6,415 nt of DNA from an uncultured Spartobacteria bacterium (lineage in GTDB: Bacteria; Verrucomicrobiota; Verrucomicrobiia; Chthoniobacterales; UBA6821): positions 1-6,415 of the forward strand of contig CAIKYN010000034.1 of the NCBI GenBank assembly GCA_903831635.1. The letters are read 5' to 3'. Shown here piece after piece: positions 1-6,409 of this stretch. The stretch's first letter is position 1, and every line of letters begins with the position of its first letter. Made by a program: the position numbers and the translations under genes. The notes below the pieces were generated by a model. The model did not search any database. It was not told where the DNA came from and saw only the letters and a program-made list of their open reading frames with translations.

Positions 1-138
1 GCACAGAATGCACATGGCTTGTGATTGCTCTTCAATGACTACCGTAAGAAGAAGGTTGGGTAATACGATTATTCACCTTTCGTATTTTTTGTGCCTTTTG
101 TGGCTACATCTTTTCTTAAGATACTTTAGTTTGTGAAA
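1..138. other. Non-coding, AT-richer stretch downstream of the permease gene
   Basis: Base composition changes just past the lolC/E-like stop: short A and T runs replace the GC-moderate coding sequence. On the minus strand, where a lolD gene would be expected, there is no start with a ribosome site; one ATG at 13-15 begins a frame that runs off the edge after five codons and cannot be judged. On the plus strand a frame is open from the edge to a TGA at 134-136 but reads as a Cys/Leu/Phe-rich string unlike a real protein end. Confidence 0.5.
62..90 (+). terminator. Weak terminator-like inverted repeat
   Basis: AATACGA (62-68) can pair with TCGTATT (80-86) over an 11-base loop, and four more T's follow at 87-90 on the plus strand. 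The stem is seven base pairs with only two G:C pairs, so it is weak. The T-run is on the side that would serve a plus-strand transcript coming from beyond the left edge. For the minus-strand operon the 3' side reads TCGTATTACCC, which lacks a U-tract. It may simply be AT-rich spacer. Confidence 0.22.
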
Positions 139-1461
139 CTACTCGCAGCGGAGGGCCTTGACTGGATCCATGCGGGATGCGATCCAGGCCGGAATTAATG
201 CCGCCAAGGAGCAGATGACGAAGGCACTGATGCAGATCAAGGCAACATCCGTGGGGACGATCTCGGCGGGGATCTCATTGAACTGGTAGACACTGCGGGG
301 AAAGATCTCCACCCCCAGGACGGAAGCCAACCACTGGCTGACCTCATTGCGCCAGCGGATCAGAGTCATCCCGAGCACCAACCCGCTGGCAACGCCGATC
401 ACTCCGACCACCATTCCCTGAACAAGGAAGACGGAGACGATCTGCCAGGTGCGCGCCCCAAGGGCCTTCAGCACCCCAATCTCCCTGGTCTTCTGCACGG
501 TGACCGTGATCAGGGTGTTCATGATTCCGAAGGCCGCCACAAGAATGATGAACATCAGCAGGAAAAACATCACATGGCGCTCCATCGCAATGGCGTCGAA
601 GAGTTGCTTGTTCAGATCCATCCAAGTGACGCAGGAAAGCTCCTCTGGAAGGTTCTTTTTGAGATCCTCCCGAATCTCTGCGGCACGGTCAGGGTCCACC
701 GTGCGGATCGAGAGTCCATGAACCGAGCCCCCCAGACCGTAGAGTTCCTGGCCGATATGGAGAGGAACGAGAAGAAACTCACTATCGTAGAGATAGCGTC
801 CGCTCTCGAAGATGCCTGTGACCGTTAGCTGCGTGGGGAGCACCATCTGGCGGATCGAATCGATCTCCTCAGCCTTGGTTCCCTTGCCAGTTTTCTCCTT
901 GAGCTTATCCAACTGATCGATGACCTCACCCAGATTGCCGGGGGAATAGACCGTAAGGAGATCACCGACATGGACACCGAGTGTGCGCGCGAGCTCCGAT
1001 CCGATCACCGTGCTGTCACCGGCAAGATCGAGCTTCCCCGAAATGATGAACTTGGAGAGATCGCTCACCTTTAACTCAAGCTCCGGTTCGATACCCCGGA
1101 TCTTAGGGGCAAGGCGCTGGTGGTTAAACTCGACGATCACCGGCCCCTGAACGAACGGGGAAGCGGCCACGACTCCCTTTGTCTTTTCGGATTTGCTAAC
1201 GAGATCCTTCCACCCGTCGATGAGGCCATCGTTGGTGACAAGCAAATGGGCATCAAATCCAATCACCTTGCGCTGAAGTTCCCTCTCGAATCCGGTCATC
1301 ACCGACATGACGAGAATCAGCACGGTGATACCCAGGGTCACGCCTAGAACGGAGATCAGCGTGATCACCGCAAGAAAGGTACGCTTCGGCTTCAGGTAGC
1401 GGGCCGCAAGAAAGAGAGGCGCTGGCAGGCTTAAGCTAGAGGACATACCGGATCGTGACAT
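139..1461 (-). CDS. LolC/LolE-family lipoprotein-releasing ABC permease
   Basis: Inner-membrane permease of the Lol ABC transporter, which extracts mature lipoproteins from the inner membrane and passes them to periplasmic LolA. The N-terminus carries the family signature: 'ARYLKPKRTF' (19-29), then helix 1 (about 29-53) running into 'VMSVMTGFERELQRKVIG' (51-68). A MacB-like periplasmic domain follows (about 70-290, with 'VTGIFESGRYLYDSEF' at 214-229), then a C-terminal FtsX domain with three helices (about 297-320, 343-367, 404-427) and the 'KTREIGVLKALGA' coupling segment (324-336). At 440 residues it is longer than E. coli LolC (399) or LolE (414); the surplus is mostly a Lys/Glu-rich stretch at about 174-208. 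It starts at ATG 36 bases after the transporter gene, without a clear ribosome site; ATG at codon 6 is an alternative. No LolD ATPase gene or second permease is visible, so LolC, LolE or a LolF-type homodimer cannot be told apart. Family sure, exact symbol not. Confidence 0.93.
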   Translation of the reverse strand: MSRSGMSSSLSLPAPLFLAARYLKPKRTFLAVITLISVLGVTLGITVLILVMSVMTGFERELQRKVIGFDAHLLVTNDGLIDGWKDLVSKSEKTKGVVAASPFVQGPVIVEFNHQRLAPKIRGIEPELELKVSDLSKFIISGKLDLAGDSTVIGSELARTLGVHVGDLLTVYSPGNLGEVIDQLDKLKEKTGKGTKAEEIDSIRQMVLPTQLTVTGIFESGRYLYDSEFLLVPLHIGQELYGLGGSVHGLSIRTVDPDRAAEIREDLKKNLPEELSCVTWMDLNKQLFDAIAMERHVMFFLLMFIILVAAFGIMNTLITVTVQKTREIGVLKALGARTWQIVSVFLVQGMVVGVIGVASGLVLGMTLIRWRNEVSQWLASVLGVEIFPRSVYQFNEIPAEIVPTDVALICISAFVICSLAALIPAWIASRMDPVKALRCE

Positions 1462-1497
1462 GACGGGGTCGGAATAAAAATCTAATCTATTGTCCAG

Positions 1498-2835
1498 CTA
1501 GGCCGTTTGCAGGGGGCGTGCATGCGAGGGGCGAATCAGGATCCGCGTCATGAACAAGGCTGCAAAGGAGAGGAGGCAGATACCGAGGAAGTAGACGCTG
1601 TGACGACGAATGTGAAAGGGCCCGACGAGCAAATCCATTCCCCCCAGAAGATCCAGAATGGCTCCCCAGACGATCGGGACGATCGCCATTCCAAAACTTC
1701 CGATCACTGTCGAGAGAGCAAAGAAGTGATTTTTACCCGATTCAGGGACCACCGACATGCCGAGATGCAGACTGGCCAGATTCAACCCAGCCACCCCCAT
1801 TCCACCCGTAAAGTTCAGCAGGAGAACAACACGCCAGTCTGGTCGGATCAATCCTGCCGACATCGCAAACCAGACTCCCAGCACCGTGGTGAAGAGGACG
1901 ATCGAGGCCCTCATCACCGCAATACTCCCGGCAAGGTCGACGATGCGACCCAACCACTGAAGAATCAGCAAGGGTGCAAAAAACGTTGCTGCCGAGAGGG
2001 CGAAGATCGTGGAGGGAGAGAATTGGGCCTGCATTCGGAGGTACTCGACAGGGAAGACAGAGAGACCTCCTGTGACGGTTGCGTAAAGCAGACTGAAGAG
2101 GATCAGATTCCGAAAAGGAGCCAGAGAGAGCATTTGGAGAATCGAGATATGGTCCGAAGAGGCCGCGGCGGCTTCGGAATGACGGGCATCGGGTGTCATT
2201 CGAAGAAAGAGAAGACTCACCACCGCTCCCGTGACCGAGATGCAGAGCACCAGGGAGTAGCGCCATGGCTCGATCTGCCCCTTCATGAGAAGGGATGAAA
2301 GGAGCATGGTGAGCAGCGATCCACCATACACAAAGGTGTGATCAACCCCGATGTAGCGACCCCTCATGGTACCCGGCACAACCCCCGTAATCCAGGGGAG
2401 GAATGCCGCAGAGGAAATCCCCCGGATCACATTGAACAGGAAGAGGCTGCCCAGCAGTAAGCCGAGCCGCACTTCCTTCGACCAGAACGAGAGCAGGGGG
2501 ACGATCGCCGAGGTCGCGATGAAGATGGAGCGAAGTCCCCAACCCATCAGGGCAAAGGAGCGGTAGCTGTATTTTCCCAGGTGCCGTGCCGCAGGAAGCT
2601 GCAGCATGGTCATCAGCGGGGTGAAGGATTCAATAATACCAAGCGTGATGGAGTTGGCCCCAAGCTCTTTTGCCAAAAGAACAATCGGAGCCCCCAGAAT
2701 GATCTGGAAGCAGATCGCGTTGAAAAAATTGAACCAATGAAAATTAAAGATCCCGCGGGAATACGGGACAGGCATCAGCCCCAGCGGCCCGCGGTAGCCG
2801 GGCTCGGCTGCATTCTCGTCGGCAGGACCGGTCAC
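1498..2835 (-). CDS. Major facilitator superfamily transporter, substrate unknown
   Basis: Hydrophobic 445-residue protein with about twelve predicted membrane helices in two halves (roughly 33-55, 63-83, 93-115, 122-145, 168-186, 192-212, then 243-262, 275-295, 303-325, 332-357, 371-397, 412-433), separated by a polar loop at about 213-240. The 'PGTMRGRYIGVDHTF' segment (154-168) resembles the Arg/Gly cytoplasmic loop of MFS carriers; the GxLaDrxGrr motif A after helix 2 is only weakly present ('ARHLGKYSYRS', 83-93). The start is GTG overlapping the lysS stop; the in-frame ATG at codon 21 (2773-2775) is an alternative, since the first 20 residues are polar. The pairing with lysS hints at, but does not show, a link to lysine or a lysine-derived compound. 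I do not recognise the subfamily, and no substrate should be assigned. MFS fold confident, role unknown. Confidence 0.88.
   Translation of the reverse strand: MTGPADENAAEPGYRGPLGLMPVPYSRGIFNFHWFNFFNAICFQIILGAPIVLLAKELGANSITLGIIESFTPLMTMLQLPAARHLGKYSYRSFALMGWGLRSIFIATSAIVPLLSFWSKEVRLGLLLGSLFLFNVIRGISSAAFLPWITGVVPGTMRGRYIGVDHTFVYGGSLLTMLLSSLLMKGQIEPWRYSLVLCISVTGAVVSLLFLRMTPDARHSEAAAASSDHISILQMLSLAPFRNLILFSLLYATVTGGLSVFPVEYLRMQAQFSPSTIFALSAATFFAPLLILQWLGRIVDLAGSIAVMRASIVLFTTVLGVWFAMSAGLIRPDWRVVLLLNFTGGMGVAGLNLASLHLGMSVVPESGKNHFFALSTVIGSFGMAIVPIVWGAILDLLGGMDLLVGPFHIRRHSVYFLGICLLSFAALFMTRILIRPSHARPLQTA
2832..2835 (-). promoter_or_regulatory. GTGA start/stop overlap between lysS and the transporter gene
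   Basis: On the coding strand the lysS stop TGA shares two bases with the GTG start of the downstream transporter, giving a four-base GTGA overlap. Only a distant AGGA (about 13 bases upstream of GTG) resembles a ribosome site. Such overlaps usually mean that ribosomes ending on the first gene re-initiate on the second, so the transporter would be made in step with LysRS. This is inferred from the arrangement; an independent start at codon 21 would remove the overlap. Confidence 0.6.
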
Positions 2836-4370
2836 GCCTTGGTGACCGCATCCTGTGCGGGAGCCTGGAGGCGTTGCTTGAGATGGGGGAATAGAATGAC
2901 CTCCCGGATCGACTCCGCACCCGTGAGAAGCATCACGAGACGATCGATGCCAATACCAATCCCCCCAGCCGGAGGCATTCCGTACTCGAGGGCCTCGAGA
3001 AATTCCGTGTCGATCTTCTGCTGCTCCTCACCAGCCTGATGCTCTAGGCGTTCGCGTTGCAGATCGGGATCGTTCAATTCGGAATAGCCCGGCGAGATCT
3101 CCTGTCCGTTGATGATCAGCTCGTAGACATCGACCTTCGAGGGGTCGGCATCATTCAAGCGCGCGAGGGGCACCAGTTCCTTAGGAACATGAGTGACAAA
3201 GCAGGGATCGATCGTCTTTTCCTCAACAAGCTTTTCAAAGACATGCTGGGTCATCTCGAACTCCTCCGGACAATGAGAGATATCAAGCTTCAGTTCGGCA
3301 CAGCGGACAATCTTCGCCGCCTTATCGAGCGTGAACCACCCGGGGACAGCTTCCTCGATCAGATCCTTGTAAGAAGCGCGTTTCCAGGGACGGGCGAGAT
3401 TAATGGTCTTGGTGATATTTCCCTCCGCATCGCGGTGATGGACCTGATGGTCTTTGTTTCCAAGCATGACTGCCAAATGGCAGACCAACTCCTCCACAAG
3501 AACCGACATGAGCTGAAAGTCCGCGAAGGCCCAGTAAGCCTCGAGCATGGTGAACTCGGGATTATGACGACGGGAGATTCCCTCATTGCGGAAGCTGCGG
3601 TTGAGTTCAAAAACCTTGGGGAACCCGGCAACCAGAAGACGCTTCAGATAGAGCTCGGGAGCAATGCGCAGGAAGAAATCCATGCCAAGCGCATTGTGAT
3701 GCGTCTTGAAGGGTTCGGCGGCAGCTCCTCCAGGAATCGCCTGCATCATCGGTGTCTCCACCTCGAGGAACCCACGCTCATCGAGGAAGCGGCGGATCTC
3801 GCGCACAATGGCTGAGCGCTGAAGGAAAATGGCACGCGAGGAGGGATTGGCAATCAGGTCCAGATAACGCTGGCGGTAACGAGTCTCGGGATCCTGAACC
3901 CCATGCCACTTATCGGGAAGGGGTCGAAGGGATTTGGAGAGAATTTTAAGACTCCGGACCTTGATACTCGACTCACCTGTCCGGGTGGTGAAGCACTCTC
4001 CTTCCACGCCGATGAAGTCTCCGATATCGAGTTGTGCAGCCACGGCCAGGGAGTTCTCATCGACTTCCTTGGCATTGATGTAAATCTGCATTCTCCCTCC
4101 CATGTCGGAGAGGTCGAGGAAACGACTCTTGCCCATGTCGCGGTAGGCGGTGATGCGACCGGCCATTGTCACCACGCGCCCCTCGGCAAATCCATCCCGT
4201 ACCTCGGCAACGGTTCCGGTGGATTCAAAAAGCCCGCCAAAGGGATCAATACCAAGGTCGCGGATGGCCTGAAGTTTTTGACGGCGGATGGCGACGAGGT
4301 CGTTCAGTGGTGACGAAGACGACTCTGTCGACTCGGATGAAGAGGTTGATGGCTGATTTGACTGTTCCAC
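2832..4370 (-). CDS. lysS: Lysyl-tRNA synthetase, class II
   Basis: Cytoplasmic enzyme that activates lysine with ATP and charges tRNA-Lys. Residues 1-22 are a Ser/Glu-rich, probably disordered tail. An OB-fold anticodon-binding domain follows (about 67-147, 'VTMAGRITAYRDMGKSRF'), then the class II catalytic core: motif 1 ending in 'FLEVETPMM' (201-209), motif 2 'FELNRSFRNEG...RRHNPEFTMLEAY' (254-279, ATP-binding Arg261), and motif 3 'GIGIGIDRLVML' (470-481, Arg477). Lysine-site Glu277 and Tyr279 match E. coli Glu278 and Tyr280. The length (512) is close to E. coli LysS (505), and the OB domain excludes the truncated EpmA/GenX paralogue. The lysine-pocket loop reads 'QEISPGYSELND' instead of the usual 'REIGNGFSELND'. 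GTG at 4368-4370 is the first possible start because an in-frame TAG lies directly before it; no good ribosome site is seen. The stop overlaps the next gene by four bases. Confidence 0.97.
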   Translation of the reverse strand: MEQSNQPSTSSSESTESSSSPLNDLVAIRRQKLQAIRDLGIDPFGGLFESTGTVAEVRDGFAEGRVVTMAGRITAYRDMGKSRFLDLSDMGGRMQIYINAKEVDENSLAVAAQLDIGDFIGVEGECFTTRTGESSIKVRSLKILSKSLRPLPDKWHGVQDPETRYRQRYLDLIANPSSRAIFLQRSAIVREIRRFLDERGFLEVETPMMQAIPGGAAAEPFKTHHNALGMDFFLRIAPELYLKRLLVAGFPKVFELNRSFRNEGISRRHNPEFTMLEAYWAFADFQLMSVLVEELVCHLAVMLGNKDHQVHHRDAEGNITKTINLARPWKRASYKDLIEEAVPGWFTLDKAAKIVRCAELKLDISHCPEEFEMTQHVFEKLVEEKTIDPCFVTHVPKELVPLARLNDADPSKVDVYELIINGQEISPGYSELNDPDLQRERLEHQAGEEQQKIDTEFLEALEYGMPPAGGIGIGIDRLVMLLTGAESIREVILFPHLKQRLQAPAQDAVTKA

Positions 4371-4516
4371 CTATAAAGAGCAAACGGAGATGCCCATTCG
4401 ATCAATCAAAAACGGAGGAAAGACTCACAGGGATGAAGGAGATGAAGGGAGTATCCTCAAATCACAATCGCTCCACTCCAACCCATCCCTTGCCCCCTTG
4501 ATCTTTGGCAATTCTC
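4371..4516 (-). other. pdxA-lysS intergenic region
   Basis: This 146-base gap is the only internal spacer large enough for a promoter. Reading toward lysS, I find no pair of -35 and -10 boxes with normal spacing, no T-box or other riboswitch pattern, and no terminator for pdxA. A TTGCC/GGCAA pairing at about 4488-4509 has only five base pairs and no following T-run. A short direct repeat of CTTCATC (two copies, coding strand, within 4431-4448) is present. An eight-codon frame (4371-4397) ends directly against the lysS GTG. Confidence 0.5.
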
Positions 4517-5395
4517 TTACTTTCTTCGCGTCACCAACTCCGCGGCGAGGCGGATGGCGGAAAGGAAGCTTTCGGGACGTGCCTTACCTGTACCTGCGAT
4601 CTCATAAGCAGTTCCATGATCGGGACTGGTGCGAATAAAGGGGAGGCCAAGGGTGACATTCACCCCATCATGGAATCCGAGAAGTTTCAGCGGGATAAGT
4701 CCCTGGTCGTGGTACATGCAGAGCACCCCGTCAAACTCGCCGTTTGCAGTACGCCAGAAAACCGTGTCCGGACTGAAAGGACCGGCAAAGGAAACACCCT
4801 GATTCTCGGAAAGGAGTAGCGGCAGCGCAGGCTCGATCAGCCTTAATTCCTCATCACCAAGATCCCCCTGCTCGCCGGCATGGGGATTTAAGCCAGCCAC
4901 GGCGATGCGTGGTGAGGTGATCCCACGCTGCTTCAGGAACCGGGCGAGCAATCCCCCCACCCGGACGATCTCAGCGGTACTGAGGAGGCCGGCCACATTC
5001 TTCAGCGGCACATGTGCAGTAACCAAAGCCACGGTGAGAGGGCCGCCGGTGAGTAACATGGCGAAATTTGCGACTTGGGCACGAGCTGCAAAAAACTCTG
5101 TCTGCCCGGGAAATTCAAAACCTGCCTCATGCAGATGCCTCTTGCTGACAGGTCCCGTGACGACGGCGGCAAGTTCACCAGAGAGAGCACGCCTTGCAGC
5201 CTCCTCTAACCCTGCAATCGCTCGTAAAGATCCCTCCCGAGAAGGATGTCCCGGATCGAGCGACGAAGGATCACCAATGATCTCGATACGGACTCCCTCG
5301 GCTTGAGGGCCCTGATTCAAGGCTGCCTCGAGCAGTTCGGGGCCGACACCGGCGGGATCACCCGCGACGAGACCGATCACCGCTTGCTTCATCAC
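4517..5395 (-). CDS. pdxA: 4-hydroxythreonine-4-phosphate dehydrogenase PdxA
   Basis: NAD-dependent, divalent-metal enzyme of the DXP-dependent pyridoxal phosphate pathway; it oxidises 4-phosphohydroxy-L-threonine to a product that PdxJ condenses with deoxyxylulose phosphate. Family blocks in order: 'GDPAGVGPELL' (12-22), 'VTGPVSK' (79-85), 'FPGQTEFFA' (95-103), 'TAHVPLKN' (126-133), 'GLNPHAGEQG' (168-177), 'MYHDQGLIPLK' (227-237), 'GVNVTLGLPFIRTSPDHGTA' (244-263). By alignment with E. coli PdxA the metal ligands are His128, His172 and His229, and the substrate residues Lys237, Asn246 and Arg255 are kept. E. coli His136 is Gln98 here. The protein has 292 residues against 329, with the deficit before residue 98. 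The start is GTG at 5393-5395 or the immediately following ATG at 5390-5392, which is at least as likely. It lies 9-12 bases after surA, so the two are probably one transcript, as in Proteobacteria. Confidence 0.96.
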   Translation of the reverse strand: MMKQAVIGLVAGDPAGVGPELLEAALNQGPQAEGVRIEIIGDPSSLDPGHPSREGSLRAIAGLEEAARRALSGELAAVVTGPVSKRHLHEAGFEFPGQTEFFAARAQVANFAMLLTGGPLTVALVTAHVPLKNVAGLLSTAEIVRVGGLLARFLKQRGITSPRIAVAGLNPHAGEQGDLGDEELRLIEPALPLLLSENQGVSFAGPFSPDTVFWRTANGEFDGVLCMYHDQGLIPLKLLGFHDGVNVTLGLPFIRTSPDHGTAYEIAGTGKARPESFLSAIRLAAELVTRRK

Positions 5396-5404
5396 GGCGA
5401 TTTC

Positions 5405-6409
5405 TTAAAGGATCTTGATGTACGCCTTTGCGCGAAGCTCCTTGAGCCAGCGCTCCTGCCCCTTGAGCTTTTCCTCCTGGACGAGGGCTTGGACAATTTC
5501 AGGCTGAACCTCGGAAAGAGGCTTCGTGACAGCAGGCTTCACGGCCTCAACCATCAGGATGTAGTAGGCATTATCGAGAGGGATAACCGGGCTGATCTCC
5601 GAGGGCTTCAGCGAGAAAGCAATCTTGGCGAGTTCTTCGTTGAGCGTCTTGCGCTCGACCCATCCCCAGTCTCCGCCAGACTCATTGGTCGAATCCTCCG
5701 AGTACATCTGGGCCAGGCGATCAAACTCGGCACCACCGGCGAGTTTATCCCTGATTTCTGCGGCCATCTGCTTCTTGCTGATGGAAGTGGCCGTGGAGGC
5801 GTCGCCACTTCCCGAGGCTGAATCCCCCTCCTTCAGTACGATCATGCGAAGCTTGATCTGCGCAGGGGTGGAATAGGAGGCACTGTGCTTCTCATAATAT
5901 TCCCGGATCTTCACCGGGGAGACGATGATGTTCTCACTGGTCTTGGACTGGCGCATCGCCTGAACCGTGATCTTGTCTTTTTCGTTATCCCGGAAACGCG
6001 CCATGGTGTAGCCCTGCGCTTGGAGCGTTTTGACAAAAGCGGTTCTGTCTCCTCCGAATTCCTGACGGATAATGCGCTGGATGCTGTCATCCACGATGTA
6101 GGAGGGAATATTGAATTCCTTTTTCTTGAACTCCTGAAGGATTAGATCCCGGTCAATGAGATCCTGGATCGCATGATCGCGCATCTCCTTGATCTTTTTC
6201 TGGAGTTCCTCTCCCTGATAAATTTCCGAGGCTGATTTCTGCTGGGCGGCCACTAGTTCACGGACTTGGGAAAACGTGACGACATCGCCGTTCACGATGG
6301 CGGCGATTCCGTTGATCACCTCCTCGGCGGCAGGGAGAGTCGCCATTCCGCCAAGAGCGGTCAGAGCGACTACAGAGAGAAAAAATGGTGAAAATCTGAT
6401 GGAGATCAT
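5405..6409 (-). CDS. SurA-like periplasmic parvulin-type chaperone
   Basis: Likely secreted chaperone for outer membrane proteins, related to SurA/PpiD. The N-terminus is a signal peptide: Arg5, hydrophobic core about 9-25, cleavage around 23-28. 'INGIAAIVNGDVVTFSQV' (32-49) is the typical opening of a SurA N-domain, followed by a helical region to about 175 with 'DLIDRDLILQEFKKK' (83-97). One parvulin domain covers about 183-288, with 'FDRLAQMYSEDSTNESGGDWGWV' positions 229-251 and 'AFSLKPSEISPVI' (264-276). A C-terminal helix (297-328) probably packs onto the N-domain as in SurA. E. coli SurA has 428 residues and two parvulin domains; here there is one, with a Ser/Ala/Gly loop inserted at about 195-211. 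The two conserved parvulin histidines appear replaced (Met189, Tyr283), so isomerase activity is doubtful. The ribosome site lies outside the window. Linkage to pdxA supports the SurA label; a PrsA or PpiC-type name is the alternative. Confidence 0.9.
   Translation of the reverse strand: MISIRFSPFFLSVVALTALGGMATLPAAEEVINGIAAIVNGDVVTFSQVRELVAAQQKSASEIYQGEELQKKIKEMRDHAIQDLIDRDLILQEFKKKEFNIPSYIVDDSIQRIIRQEFGGDRTAFVKTLQAQGYTMARFRDNEKDKITVQAMRQSKTSENIIVSPVKIREYYEKHSASYSTPAQIKLRMIVLKEGDSASGSGDASTATSISKKQMAAEIRDKLAGGAEFDRLAQMYSEDSTNESGGDWGWVERKTLNEELAKIAFSLKPSEISPVIPLDNAYYILMVEAVKPAVTKPLSEVQPEIVQALVQEEKLKGQERWLKELRAKAYIKIL

Noticed and set aside
2..136. Plus-strand frame open from the left edge to TGA at 134-136, possible 3' end of a convergent gene
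   Set aside because: It is short, from AT-rich sequence, and its Cys/Leu/Phe/Trp-rich end looks like translated spacer; other plus frames stop at 22-24 and 36-38, so none can be preferred.
1462..1497. Possible promoter in the AT-rich spacer before the permease gene
   Set aside because: TGGACA resembles a -35 box, but no -10 box lies at 16-18 bases and the spacer is very short; readthrough from the transporter gene is simpler.
1507..2298. 263-codon plus-strand open frame opposite the MFS transporter gene
   Set aside because: Its product is a highly charged, low-hydrophobicity string rich in His, Arg, Glu and Gln with no domain pattern. It is the mirror of a membrane protein gene, whose codons keep the opposite frame open by composition.
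3057..3815. 252-codon plus-strand open frame opposite lysS
   Set aside because: It lies wholly inside a clearly conserved lysS in the antisense direction, has no recognisable motif and no ribosome site.
4308..4370. Serine-rich start of LysRS as a targeting or signal sequence
   Set aside because: It has no hydrophobic core or positive charge; it is a polar, disordered-looking tail of a kind often seen at the LysRS N-terminus.
4488..4509. Possible terminator after pdxA (TTGCC paired with GGCAA)
   Set aside because: There are only five pairs with a 12-base loop, and no T-run follows on the coding strand.
5246..5821. 191-codon plus-strand open frame across the surA-pdxA junction
   Set aside because: It is antisense to two well-supported genes, and its sequence shows no family pattern.
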